Source: Afipia sp.
Lineage (GTDB): Bacteria; Pseudomonadota; Alphaproteobacteria; Rhizobiales; Xanthobacteraceae
Length of the DNA: 64,000 nucleotides
Direction: 5' to 3'
Assembly: GCA_017474385.1 (NCBI GenBank)
Contig: JAFVHU010000012.1
Coordinates: 1-64,000 of the forward strand
Shown: piece by piece, positions 8,423 to 17,855 of the stretch
Numbering within the stretch: position 1 is the stretch's first letter
How the letters are laid out: each line of letters begins with the position of its first letter
Program-made: the position numbers and the translations under genes
Notes under the pieces: generated by a model
The model's database searches: none
What the model was told of the DNA's origin: nothing
Seen by the model: the letters and a program-made list of their open reading frames with translations, nothing else

Positions 8423-9412
8423 TCAGATGGCCGGATTCCACGGTGCCGGTACCCAGCGATAGCCGGTGCCGTCCTTCTCGATGTTGGCAAGGCCCGGGAA
8501 TGGGTAATGGAAGCCCTGCACACGCATTCTGTCCGCCGCGAGCATGTCATAGACCTTGCGCCGGGTGACTTCGGCCTGGGGACCGTCCTGATCGAAGAAC
8601 GCCTGCCAGCCGGGATTGCGAGCGAACAGGTCCGGATTGTTGGTGACGTCCGACTGGATGAACACCTTGTCCGAGCCTGAAGACAGCACGTACGATGTGT
8701 GACCGGGCGTGTGGCCGATGGTCTCGACTGCAAGCAGGCCAGGCAAGACATCCTTGCCCCATTCATAGGGCGTGACCTTCTTTTTCAATCCGGCCTCGAA
8801 AACGCGCCGGTTGTTCTTGAACAGGCCTTCCATGCGGCCTGCGGGAGCGCGGCTCATCTCGCCGTCGTCCATCCAGAATTTCCATTCGACCGCAGGCACG
8901 AGCACCTCTGCATTCGCAAACGCAGGCTGACCATCTGCGGTGAGCAATCCGTTCACATGGTCGCCGTGGAAATGAGAAATCACCACCATGTCGACCGCCT
9001 TGGGATCGATCCCTGCGGCAGCGAGATTGCTGGCGAACTGTCCGTTGGCACCTTTGCTCGACGCCAATGCGCCGGGGCCGTTGCCTGTATCGATGACGAT
9101 CAGCTTGCCGCCTGTGTTGACCACGAGCGGTCCGAAATAGATCGTTACAGAATCGCGTGGCCGAAATGCTTTCTCGAGCGAGGCGTTCACTTCCTCTTTC
9201 TTCGCATTCGTCACAAAATTGTCAGCAAGCGGAAACGTAGTGGACCCGTCGGAGACAACGGTCACTTCGGCATCGCCAACCTTGTAGCGATAGAAGCTCG
9301 CGTTCTGCTTGCCGGCAACGGGTGCTGCCGCCTTTGCGGGATTTGCGGATATCAGCGGAGCCGCAGTGAGAACAGCAGCGCCAGCCAGTGCATGACGTCG
9401 TGTCAATTCCAT
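8423..9412 (-). CDS. Exported metallo-beta-lactamase-fold hydrolase
   Basis: A 329-residue protein beginning with a twin-arginine-like signal (TRRHALAGAAVLTAAPLI) and an Ala-x-Ala cleavage region near residue 30, so periplasmic location is expected. The metal site is VVISHFHGDHVNG (HxHxDH), followed downstream by IGHTPGHTSYVL and IQSDVT, which supply the later histidine and the bridging aspartate. The closest general family is the MBL-fold hydrolases that include lactonases and MPH/OPHC-type enzymes. The substrate is not predictable. It is monocistronic, with a likely hairpin terminator downstream. Confidence 0.88.
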   Translation of the reverse strand: MELTRRHALAGAAVLTAAPLISANPAKAAAPVAGKQNASFYRYKVGDAEVTVVSDGSTTFPLADNFVTNAKKEEVNASLEKAFRPRDSVTIYFGPLVVNTGGKLIVIDTGNGPGALASSKGANGQFASNLAAAGIDPKAVDMVVISHFHGDHVNGLLTADGQPAFANAEVLVPAVEWKFWMDDGEMSRAPAGRMEGLFKNNRRVFEAGLKKKVTPYEWGKDVLPGLLAVETIGHTPGHTSYVLSSGSDKVFIQSDVTNNPDLFARNPGWQAFFDQDGPQAEVTRRKVYDMLAADRMRVQGFHYPFPGLANIEKDGTGYRWVPAPWNPAI

Positions 9413-9582
9413 CTTGTTTCTCCCGGTTTGTGAGATTCAAATGCCGCTGTTATTCGCGGTCGTTCGCATGCCGCCTTGTTGCAAATCATTCGCAGCACGC
9501 CCACGCACGACAACCGGCGCGTCAATTTAACACCGAATCGCGACAGCTATTCCTGATCACAAATAGTTTGAAACGACCCAGG

Positions 9583-10101
9583 TCACATGAGCAGTTTGAC
9601 GCCGAACATGCCGGGCGCCATCAAGAGGCCTGCCCACAGGAATGCAGAGGCGAAGTTGGCGAACTGGAAGTGCCAGTACTCCATCTCGACAATGCCTGCG
9701 ACGAGCGGCACGGTCGCACGCAGCGGCCCGGAAAAGCGGCCGATGAAAATGCCGAGCACGCCCCACTTCTGCATGAAGCGCTCCGCGCGCGGCAGCATGT
9801 CCGGAAAACTCGACATCGGCCACATGTGAGCTATTCGATCGTGAAACCTGACTCCGATCCAGTAGGAGACCCAGTCTCCCATCGCCGCACCGAGCCCGCC
9901 CGCAATCCACACCGGCCAGAAGCTGATGCCGCTGACGCCGATCAGCGCACCGATCGACACCAGTGCGCCCCAGGCGGGGATGACCAGCGAGAGAAACGCG
10001 AGCGACTCCGCGAACGCGAGCGCGAATACAACGGGCATAGCCCACATCTGATGGTCGCGGACGAATTCGGCGATCCCGCGAGTCATTTCTTCAAAAGTCA
10101 T
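9583..10101 (-). CDS. DedA/VTT family membrane protein
   Basis: A 172-residue polytopic protein with the VTT-domain signature FIGRFSGPLRATVPLVAG (GRF-G-x-R) near residues 108-126 and an upstream acidic/proline motif VIPAWGALV. DedA proteins are implicated in membrane homeostasis, including undecaprenyl-phosphate or phospholipid flipping in characterised members. I start at the ATG ending at 10101, with GGGA about seven bases before it, instead of an in-frame ATG four codons earlier. It is divergent from parE. Confidence 0.88.
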   Translation of the reverse strand: MTFEEMTRGIAEFVRDHQMWAMPVVFALAFAESLAFLSLVIPAWGALVSIGALIGVSGISFWPVWIAGGLGAAMGDWVSYWIGVRFHDRIAHMWPMSSFPDMLPRAERFMQKWGVLGIFIGRFSGPLRATVPLVAGIVEMEYWHFQFANFASAFLWAGLLMAPGMFGVKLLM

Positions 10102-10271
10102 GCAATGTCCCAATCCGGCTTATCGAATCTGCCGGTTTCCCCTGATCCCGATTACCACGGCGGCAGCTGCCATGTTTGGGAACCGCCTGCGTCACATTTG
10201 CCGCCCTAACCATGGCATAGTAACAGCCAGCGATTCGCCCCCCGATCACGATATATCAAGATTTAAGAAGC

Positions 10272-12323
10272 ATGCCGAAGCCTTTGAAAAAGAAAGAAAA
10301 AACAGATGCCGACCTGTTCGCCTCGTCGGATCGGAAGCCCCGTGCGGCCGCAAAGGCCACCGCCAAGCCCTCAGGCGCGGAGGCCGGCTACACCGCGCGG
10401 GACATCGAGGTGCTCGAGGGGCTGGAGCCCGTTCGCCGCCGTCCCGGCATGTACATTGGCGGCACCGACGAGAAGGCGTTGCATCACCTGTTCGCGGAAG
10501 TCATCGACAACTCGATGGACGAAGCGCTGGCCGGTCACGCGACTTTCATCGAAGTGCATCTTGGCGCCGACGGTTATCTCACCGTGGTCGATAACGGACG
10601 CGGCATCCCGGTCGATCCGCACCCGAAATTCCCGAAGAAGTCCGCGCTCGAAATCATCATGTGCACGCTGCATGCCGGCGGCAAGTTCGACTCCAAGGTT
10701 TATGAGACGTCCGGCGGCCTGTACGGCGTCGGCGTGTCGGTGGTGAACGCCCTCTCCTCGCAGCTCGTCGTCGAGGTCGCGCGCAATCAGCAACTCTACA
10801 GAATGACCTTCGAGCGCGGAAAGCCGAAGGGCAAGCTCGAAGAGCTCGGCAAGATCAACAACCGCCGCGGCACCAGCATCCGCTTCAAACCCGATACCGA
10901 TATTTTCGGCACGAAAGCCGTGTTCAAGCCGCAGCGCCTGTTCAAGATGGCGCGCTCGAAGGCGTATCTGTTCGGCGGCGTCGAAATCCGCTGGCGCTGC
11001 GACAAGGAATTGCTCAAAGGCGTCGATGACGTCCCGGCGGAAGACACCTTCCATTTCCCCGGCGGCTTGAAGGACTATCTCGCTGCCGCAATCCACGCGG
11101 ACACGCTGGTGCACCCGGATATTTTCTCGGGCAAGTCCGGACGCAATGGTGCCCACGGCGCCTGCGAATGGGCCGTCGCGTGGACCGCCGACGCAGATGG
11201 CTTTCTGTCGTCCTACACCAACACCGTTCCGACGCCGGACGGCGGCACGCACGAAGCGGGCTTCCGCAGCGCGCTGCTGCGCGGACTGAAGGACTACGCC
11301 GAGCGTATCGGCCAGGGCAAAAAAGCCTCATCCATCACATCCGAGGACGTGATGGTCGGCGCGGCCGCGATGCTATCGGTGTTCGTCCGCGAGCCTGAAT
11401 TTCAGGGTCAGACCAAGGACCGGCTGGCAACCGCCGAAGCGCAGAAGATCGTCGAACAGGCCATCAAGGACCCGTTCGATCACTGGCTGACCGGCAATCC
11501 GTTGCAGGCCAACAAGCTGCTGGAATTCGTGGTGGAGCGCGCCGACGAGCGGCTGCGCCGCCGCGCCGAGAAAGAAACCTCGCGCAAGACCGCGGTGAAG
11601 AAACTGCGGCTGCCGGGCAAGCTGGCCGACTGCACCAACAACGCGACCGAAGGCTCCGAACTCTTCATCGTCGAAGGCGACTCGGCAGGCGGCAGCGCCA
11701 AGCAGGCGCGCGACCGCAAGACTCAGGCGATCCTGCCGCTGCGCGGAAAGATCCTCAACGTCGCATCCGCAACCAAGGACAAGCTCACGGCGAACGCGCA
11801 GCTTGCCGACCTCATTCAGGCGATCGGAGCCGGGATCGGCGCGCAGTATCGCGAAGAGGATTTGCGCTACTCACGCATCATCATCATGACCGACGCGGAC
11901 GTGGACGGCGCGCATATCGCCTCGCTGCTCATCACGTTCTTCTATCGGCAGATGCCGCGCCTGATCGACGAAGGCCATCTCTACCTCGCGGTGCCGCCGC
12001 TCTATCGCCTCACCCACGGCTCCAAGACGGTGTACGCACGCGACGAGGCGCATCGTGATGAACTCCTGAAGAAGGAATTCCACGCCAACGCCAAGGTCGA
12101 CATCGGACGCTTCAAAGGCCTCGGCGAGATGATGCCGGCGCAGTTGAAGGAAACCACGATGGACCCAACGAAGCGCTCGATGCTGCGCGTCGTTCTGCTG
12201 CCGGACGACCGCGAAGGCACCGCGGATTCCGTCGAGCGCCTGATGGGCACCAAGGCCGAAGCCCGCTTTGCCTTCATTTCCGACAAGGCCGAGTTCGCCA
12301 GCGAGGATCTGCTGGACGTGTAG
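10272..12323 (+). CDS. parE: DNA topoisomerase IV subunit B
   Basis: ATPase subunit of the decatenating type IIA topoisomerase. The 683-residue protein has the GHKL ATP site (EVIDNSMDEALAGH, then VVDNGRGIPV and GLYGVGVSVVNALS), the transducer domain, and a TOPRIM domain with LFIVEGDSAGGSAKQARD and IIIMTDADVDGAHI. The Lys/Ala-rich first 35 residues precede the conserved YTARDIEVLEGLEPVR, as in other alphaproteobacterial ParE. Length and the KASSITSEDVMVGAAAML region favour ParE over GyrB. Its partner parC is not in the window. Confidence 0.96.
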   Translation: MPKPLKKKEKTDADLFASSDRKPRAAAKATAKPSGAEAGYTARDIEVLEGLEPVRRRPGMYIGGTDEKALHHLFAEVIDNSMDEALAGHATFIEVHLGADGYLTVVDNGRGIPVDPHPKFPKKSALEIIMCTLHAGGKFDSKVYETSGGLYGVGVSVVNALSSQLVVEVARNQQLYRMTFERGKPKGKLEELGKINNRRGTSIRFKPDTDIFGTKAVFKPQRLFKMARSKAYLFGGVEIRWRCDKELLKGVDDVPAEDTFHFPGGLKDYLAAAIHADTLVHPDIFSGKSGRNGAHGACEWAVAWTADADGFLSSYTNTVPTPDGGTHEAGFRSALLRGLKDYAERIGQGKKASSITSEDVMVGAAAMLSVFVREPEFQGQTKDRLATAEAQKIVEQAIKDPFDHWLTGNPLQANKLLEFVVERADERLRRRAEKETSRKTAVKKLRLPGKLADCTNNATEGSELFIVEGDSAGGSAKQARDRKTQAILPLRGKILNVASATKDKLTANAQLADLIQAIGAGIGAQYREEDLRYSRIIIMTDADVDGAHIASLLITFFYRQMPRLIDEGHLYLAVPPLYRLTHGSKTVYARDEAHRDELLKKEFHANAKVDIGRFKGLGEMMPAQLKETTMDPTKRSMLRVVLLPDDREGTADSVERLMGTKAEARFAFISDKAEFASEDLLDV

Positions 12324-12347
12324 CTTTATTCATTCATAGGATTGGTC

Positions 12348-14165
12348 GTGACCGTTACTGAAGATGCGGCTTCAAACGATTCTGCTCGGACCGGAACCAT
12401 CCGGACAATCATCGGCTTGGCACAGGGCATCGTCCTGTATCTTCTATTCGACGCAAGCCAATCCAAAGCTTGGCCTGCAACGGACGGTCCCACGTTTGCA
12501 GCCCTTTATACCACCGCGATATTCGTTCCGCTAATTGCCGTTACCGCGTTGGGGCATCTTCGCGTAGCTCTCCTTGTCGGCTGGGCGCTTTTCGCCACGC
12601 TGCTATGTGCTGGTCTCGCTTATTATGACATCATCCGCGATCCCGTCGCGCTAGCGGTGCCGCGTCATTATCCTTCAGCTCAGTTTTGGCTTTCACTCTC
12701 ATTCGGATTGTTCATAGGACATAATCTCCTGATATCTGGCGCAAGTGACGGTCGTTTTTTTGCGCGTTACCCGACCTATTTCGAGACCTCATGGAAGTAT
12801 GGGCTCCAAATCTTCATGGCGGCACTGTTTGCCGTCGTATTTTGGTTACTGTTGAAGCTCGGAGCGGAATTATTCAAGTTGATCAAAATCGACTTGCCGT
12901 CCCAAATTATTCAGAAGAACTGGTTCTGGATTCCAGCGACAACCGTCGTGCTCAACTATGCTCTTCACATGACCGATGTGCGCGTCGCCATCATACGCGG
13001 CGTCCGGGTATTGAGCTGCAATCTGCTGTCATGGCTGCTACCGCTGATGACTCTGATTGCTGTTGCATTTGTCGCGGCGCTACCATTCACGGGGCTGGAG
13101 CCGTTATGGAACACACGGAGGGCGTCAACTATCCTCCTTGTCGCCGCGGCAAGTCTGATCTTTCTGGTCAACTCGGCATATCAGGACGGAACGCGGATCG
13201 GCGGCAGCGACGCTTCCGGCGAGAAGCCTATGTCGCGTTTGCTACGTTTTTCAATGATCGCCGCCTCTATAGCTCTGACAGTGCTTGTCGCCCTCGCCGC
13301 TTATGGAATCTACCTACGTGTTGGGCAGTATGGCTGGACGCCAGCACGCATCATCGCGACGGCATGCGCAGCTATCGCCGCCTGTTATGCTAGCGGATAC
13401 TTCATCGCCGCGGTTCACCGGCATACACGGTTCTCGCGATTAGAAGCGACGAACGTAGTTACCGCTTTCGTTGTTGTAGGAATTCTGCTAGCTCTGTTCA
13501 CCCCACTCGCCGACCCCGCACGCATCGCTGTCGCAGATCAAATCAGGCGTCTTAACGCCGGCATCACTACTCCCGATAATTTCGACTATACGTTCTTGCG
13601 GTTCAGTTCAGGGCGCTATGGTTTGGATGCCCTGAATAAATTAGCCGAACAAACCACGTGGCCGACCGCATCTCAGAGATCCGCCGAAATCCTGAAAGCA
13701 AAGAACCAGTATGAAGCCCGGCGTCCGCAAATCCCGATCACTCCAGAGCTGCGTACGGCCAATATCACGGTCGCTCAGCCGCCCGGGCAAACCTTGCCAA
13801 AGAGCTTTCTTGATATCGATTGGAATCGCAACCAACGTTCCTTCCTGCTGCCGCATTGCCTCACGACCAATGCCAAATGCGACGCGGTTCTTGTCGATCT
13901 GGACGGTGATGGCAGCAATGAGATCATCCTCATTCCCTCACCCGCTGGGATAAGCGTTGTTCTCAAATTCACCAGCGGCTCTTGGTCTTATGCCGGCAAT
14001 CTCTCCAATTCGGGGTGCCCTGACTCGCGGAATGCATTGCTTTCGGGAAAATTTGAAGTCGCCCAGCCCGCGTTCAGGGATGTCCTCGTTGCCGGACATC
14101 GCCTGAGCATGAACTTTGCCGGAGACTGCACTGTCAACAGTGCGATTACCATCAAGGCGAACTAA
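12348..14165 (+). CDS. DUF4153-type polytopic membrane protein
   Basis: A 605-residue protein with about ten hydrophobic segments in the first 400 residues, resembling DUF4153 (YEFDNFSFK fragments of that family's GRYG-Ala-L region appear as FSSGRYGLDALNKL around residue 425), and a soluble C-terminal part. That part includes LVDLDGDGSNEIILIP, an FG-GAP/EF-hand-like calcium-loop sequence also seen in other DUF4153 proteins. Function is unknown. I choose GTG at 12348 over TTG at 12342 because AGGA lies six bases upstream of the GTG. Base composition is lower in GC than parE next to it. It begins 24 bases after parE. Confidence 0.75.
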   Translation: MTVTEDAASNDSARTGTIRTIIGLAQGIVLYLLFDASQSKAWPATDGPTFAALYTTAIFVPLIAVTALGHLRVALLVGWALFATLLCAGLAYYDIIRDPVALAVPRHYPSAQFWLSLSFGLFIGHNLLISGASDGRFFARYPTYFETSWKYGLQIFMAALFAVVFWLLLKLGAELFKLIKIDLPSQIIQKNWFWIPATTVVLNYALHMTDVRVAIIRGVRVLSCNLLSWLLPLMTLIAVAFVAALPFTGLEPLWNTRRASTILLVAAASLIFLVNSAYQDGTRIGGSDASGEKPMSRLLRFSMIAASIALTVLVALAAYGIYLRVGQYGWTPARIIATACAAIAACYASGYFIAAVHRHTRFSRLEATNVVTAFVVVGILLALFTPLADPARIAVADQIRRLNAGITTPDNFDYTFLRFSSGRYGLDALNKLAEQTTWPTASQRSAEILKAKNQYEARRPQIPITPELRTANITVAQPPGQTLPKSFLDIDWNRNQRSFLLPHCLTTNAKCDAVLVDLDGDGSNEIILIPSPAGISVVLKFTSGSWSYAGNLSNSGCPDSRNALLSGKFEVAQPAFRDVLVAGHRLSMNFAGDCTVNSAITIKAN

Positions 14166-14199
14166 CAGCCGACTGCAAACTACCAAACGGAATAGAGCA

Positions 14200-14976
14200 A
14201 TGCCCACACCGTATGCGCTGTTCGATCTCACCGGCAAGGTTGCCATCGTGACCGGCGGCAATGGCGGCATCGGCCTCGGCATGGCGCGAGGTCTGGCCCG
14301 AGCAGGCGCCAGCGTCGTCATTGCCGGACGCAATCAGGCAAAATCCGAAAGCGCAGCCCGCGAGGTCGAGACGCTCGGTGCAAAGGCACTGGCAATCGCT
14401 GTCGATGTGACCGACAAGAACGCGGTTGCCAGCATGGTCGAGGCCACACTGAAGACATTCGGTCGGCTCGACATCCTCATCAACAATGCCGGGATTAATA
14501 TCCGCAACCCGGCGCACACGTTGAGCCTCGACGACTGGCGCGCGGTCATCGACACCAATCTCACCAGCGCCTTTCTCTGCGCACAGGCCGTCTACCCCGC
14601 AATGAAGAAAGCCGGTGGCGGGAAGATCATCAATATCGGCTCGATGATGTCGATCTTCGGCGCAGGTTTCGCTCCGGCTTACGCCGCGAGCAAAGGCGGC
14701 ATCGTGCAGTTCACCAAGGCGATCGCGTCGTCATGGGCCGCCGACAATATCCAGGCCAATGCGATTCTTCCCGGTTGGATCGATACCGATCTGACCCGCA
14801 AGGCGCGGGAGCAATTGCCGGCGCTGAATGAGAATGTGCTGAACCGGACGCCCGCGAAGCGCTGAGGCACCATCGATGATCTCGCCGGCGCCGCGGTGTT
14901 TCTCGCATCGCCCGCGTCCGACTTTGTGACCGGCACGACGATCCCGGTGGACGGCGGATATTCCGCGCAGGGCTGA
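14200..14976 (+). pseudogene. SDR-family oxidoreductase interrupted by an in-frame TGA
   Basis: A short-chain dehydrogenase/reductase with the cofactor motif TGGNGGIGLG, NNAG, a catalytic serine in INIGSMMS and YAASK (Tyr and Lys). Translation stops at TGA 14863-14865, codon 222. Reading on in the same frame gives GTIDDLAGAAVFLAS, then DFVTGTTIPVDGGYSAQG and a normal stop at 14976. Family members have RWG at this point, so TGG has become TGA by one base. The truncated product lacks the last 36 residues, which in SDRs shape the C-terminal subunit interface and substrate lid. It may be a recent pseudogene or a base-call error. Its restored end abuts the convergent monooxygenase stop exactly. 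Confidence 0.8.
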
Positions 14977-16221
14977 TCAGAGTCGCTGGGCTGAATGCAC
15001 ATGCTCCGGGCGCACGCCGATCCCGAGCAATCGGGCCGTCTGCCCCTGCAACCAAGGAATTGCAGTGATCAGCCGGGCGACCAACGGCGGCTTCAAGTCC
15101 TCGCCCGAAAGCGCCCGGTTGATGATGTTGTCCTGAATGACCGTTTGCATGGTTTGCGTCATTCGCGCGGGGAACAAGCGGCGGCGTTGAACCTGTTCCA
15201 GGTCTTCGAGCGAAGGCCCACCGTTGCTGAACTTGTCGAACAGAAGATTCGCCGCAGCAACCGCATCCTGCACCGCCAGATTGACGCCGACGCCGCCGAC
15301 GGGCGACATCGCATGGGCAGCGTCGCCAATACAAAGCAGGCCGGGCAGTGCCCACCGCGTCAACCGATCGATCCGAACCGTCAGCAGGTTGACATCGCCC
15401 CAGTTCCTGACGTCGCCAATTCGCGGCCGCAGGATAGGCGCAAGGGACGTCACGCTGTCGCGGAAGGCATCGAGCCCGCGTGCCTTGATGTCATCGATCT
15501 TGCCCTTTGAGATAACATAGGCGCATTGCCAGTAGTCGTCGCGATCGATCGTCACGATCATCTGACCGCGCTGCAGCCGCGCAAAGATTCCGTCGCTGTC
15601 GGCCTTCGACTTTCCGACGCGAAACCAGAGCACATCGATCGGTGCGCCGATGTTCTCCACCTTGAGACCGGCCTGCTCGCGGATGATCGAATGCCGCCCG
15701 TCGCACGCGACAGTGAGATCGGCTGAAATTTGAAGCGTTCCATCCGGAACCTTGGCAACGACTCCGGTAATAAGCGAGCCATCCCTGACCAGTTCGATGG
15801 CCTCGGTATTTTTCAGGATTTGAAGCGACGGGAAGCGCGCGCCTTTGGTTTCGAGGAAATTGAGGAAGTCCCACTGCGGCATGAGCGCAATGAAGGGACA
15901 CGTGGTCTCCAGTCGCGACAGGTCGGCAATCCGAATCGGGGTTTTCCCGAACATGCCTTGCATATGCGTGAGTTGCTGATGCGGGATTTTCAGGAAATCC
16001 TCCAGGAGCCCAAGCTCCTGCATCACCTGCAACGTCGATGGATGAACCGTGTCGCCGCGAAAATCGCGAAAGAAGTCGGCGTGCTTTTCAAGAACCACCG
16101 TCTTGATTCCGGAACGGCCAAGCAGATAGCCCAGCATCATGCCCGCCGGTCCGCCGCCCACAATGCAACACTGCACCGCGAGAGATCGCCTGGCGGGCTC
16201 GCGTGGGCTCTCGAAGGACAT
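14977..16221 (-). CDS. FAD-dependent monooxygenase (PHBH/UbiH-like)
   Basis: A 414-residue class A flavoprotein monooxygenase. The FAD dinucleotide motif is CCIVGGGPAGMMLGYLLGR at residues 18-36, the DG motif is VACDGRHSIIR near residue 175, and the GD motif is LLCIGDAAHAMSPVGGVGVN near residue 290. Such enzymes hydroxylate aromatic or quinone substrates with NAD(P)H and oxygen; the substrate is not evident here. It follows the caspase-like gene on the same strand by 12 bases, so the two may be co-transcribed, although no functional link is obvious. Confidence 0.9.
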   Translation of the reverse strand: MSFESPREPARRSLAVQCCIVGGGPAGMMLGYLLGRSGIKTVVLEKHADFFRDFRGDTVHPSTLQVMQELGLLEDFLKIPHQQLTHMQGMFGKTPIRIADLSRLETTCPFIALMPQWDFLNFLETKGARFPSLQILKNTEAIELVRDGSLITGVVAKVPDGTLQISADLTVACDGRHSIIREQAGLKVENIGAPIDVLWFRVGKSKADSDGIFARLQRGQMIVTIDRDDYWQCAYVISKGKIDDIKARGLDAFRDSVTSLAPILRPRIGDVRNWGDVNLLTVRIDRLTRWALPGLLCIGDAAHAMSPVGGVGVNLAVQDAVAAANLLFDKFSNGGPSLEDLEQVQRRRLFPARMTQTMQTVIQDNIINRALSGEDLKPPLVARLITAIPWLQGQTARLLGIGVRPEHVHSAQRL

Positions 16222-16233
16222 CGGACCTTTCCT

Positions 16234-17718
16234 TTACCGGCGGAAGTTCTTGATCTCCGAGAGGCTGCCGTCCTGATAGGTCAGTTCGACGGAGACGGAA
16301 CGGGTCGAAGCCGGAATCTTCATATACGACGCGGCGTTCTCCGGAATCGCGGATGGGTCCTTGGGATTGCACGGCGGTATCTTGACCACCTGGTTCGGAA
16401 TCGTCGTGTCGATGCCTATGCGCATTTCGCGGATCGCGCAGCGGTACGACAAAATCTGCGAGTAGTAGACCAGCGGGCCGCTGTAGCCGCCGAACGCGAG
16501 CCAGCTATTCGAGGTCATGTCCAGCAGCTTGCGATGGCTCGCGATCAGCGCTGCCTCGGGATCGAACTTGATCGGGAACGGTCCCTGCATCTGCCCAGTC
16601 GGATCGACGTAGCGCACCTGAATGGTCGCAGCCGGCGCATCGTTCGGCAGTTCGATCGACGGGTTCGGCATGCGCCGCCGGGTGCGCGGATCGAGCGCGT
16701 CGGTGAATCCCGTTTCCTTGAATTCACCGCTCTCCCCTAACCGCCAGGAAATCGCCAACGTCGGATCGGCGATGGAGAATGCAATCGACCATCCGCCGTT
16801 GTGGCGCATGAAACTCGCAATCGGCGCATTGCCGTTGTCGATGACGATCGGGGGTGTCGGCTGGACCGGCAGCGCCGCCACCTGCACCTGCGGCTCGACC
16901 GCGATCGCGCGCTCGCCATCCTTCGCAGGCCTTAAAATAAAATCGCCAACGATCTGGTCGTAATAGGCTGGCGTCTGCATCCGGCTTGCCGCCGCCGTCA
17001 TCTGGCGCACATCGGACTGCGTCCGCTTGGCAATCTGCACCAGATTGAGTCCGGGCTGCGCCAGTTCGCGCACAAAGCTGCGGGTGAATACAGAGTTGGG
17101 ATTGGGGTCGTTATCGTTCAGGCGGTCGAGCGCAGTCTGCTTGGCGCCCGCGGAGAAGATCACGAACACGCCTTCCGGAGGCGAAATGGGCGCAAGACCC
17201 CCGCTCCCGCCCAGAGCGCGCGTCCCCGTCGCCTCAAAGGGATTGTTGCGGCAGGCATCGAACACGAAGATCGAGGTCCGTGCGCCACGCGTCTGAAGAC
17301 GCGAGATCACGCGCTCGGCTGCGAACGCGCCGTCGCGGATCAGTTCTTCCTGACCTTGCGTGACCGCCGCGATGTCGGTCGGCAGCAAATAGTTCTGGCC
17401 GTTGATCTCGAAACCATGCCCGGCGAAGAAAAAGAACGCCGTGTCGCCCGGCTCAACAATCTTGTCGAACGCCAGCATCGTTTCGCTGAAAGCCTGGCGG
17501 GTCTGGTTTTCGGCAAACAGCACGTTGAAGCCGAGTTGCTTCAGCGCATCGCTCATCGTCCGCGCATCGTTCACCGCCTTTTGCAGGCGGGGCACGTTGC
17601 GGTAATCGTTATTGCCGATGACCAAAGCTACCCGCTTTTCAGCGTAAGCAGGCGCGGCGAATGCCGCCATCAGCGCGGCGAGGCCGATCAGCAGCGTACT
17701 GATCCGATGGCTGGTCAT
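16234..17718 (-). CDS. Exported caspase-family (peptidase C14) protein
   Basis: A 494-residue protein with a Sec-type signal peptide (LLIGLAALMAAFAAPAYA, cleavage near residue 26), then a p20-like caspase domain. The catalytic dyad is visible as FFFFAGHGFEI (His101) and FVFDACRNNPF (Cys156), and the opening RVALVIGNNDYRNVPRL is typical of bacterial metacaspase/orthocaspase-like proteins. Residues from about 270 on form a separate beta-rich C-terminal region of unknown function. A signal peptide places the protease domain outside the cytoplasm. A 509-bp gene-free gap with two large palindromes lies upstream. Confidence 0.9.
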   Translation of the reverse strand: MTSHRISTLLIGLAALMAAFAAPAYAEKRVALVIGNNDYRNVPRLQKAVNDARTMSDALKQLGFNVLFAENQTRQAFSETMLAFDKIVEPGDTAFFFFAGHGFEINGQNYLLPTDIAAVTQGQEELIRDGAFAAERVISRLQTRGARTSIFVFDACRNNPFEATGTRALGGSGGLAPISPPEGVFVIFSAGAKQTALDRLNDNDPNPNSVFTRSFVRELAQPGLNLVQIAKRTQSDVRQMTAAASRMQTPAYYDQIVGDFILRPAKDGERAIAVEPQVQVAALPVQPTPPIVIDNGNAPIASFMRHNGGWSIAFSIADPTLAISWRLGESGEFKETGFTDALDPRTRRRMPNPSIELPNDAPAATIQVRYVDPTGQMQGPFPIKFDPEAALIASHRKLLDMTSNSWLAFGGYSGPLVYYSQILSYRCAIREMRIGIDTTIPNQVVKIPPCNPKDPSAIPENAASYMKIPASTRSVSVELTYQDGSLSEIKNFRR

Positions 17719-17767
17719 GGTCGTGTCCCCTCGGGCCGCGAGGCGGGCGCAGCCCGGTTCCGGCGGA

Positions 17768-17843
17768 GCAGTGGTCCGATTCTAACATTCGCATCCCGCT
17801 TCGGCAGGCCATATTGCGAATGTTAGAATCGAAGGACCACTGC
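17768..17843. repeat. Palindromic element A (10 + 16 bp stem)
   Basis: Arms GCAGTGGTCC and GATTCTAACATTCGCA pair perfectly with their complements at 17815-17830 and 17834-17843. A three-base bulge GAA (17831-17833) sits between the two stem blocks and a 21-base loop is in the middle. Element B, 12 bases to the right, has the same plan in the opposite orientation with different but still fully paired stem bases. It lies 49 bases upstream of the caspase-like gene. Confidence 0.85.
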
Positions 17844-17855
17844 AAAGATAAAATT

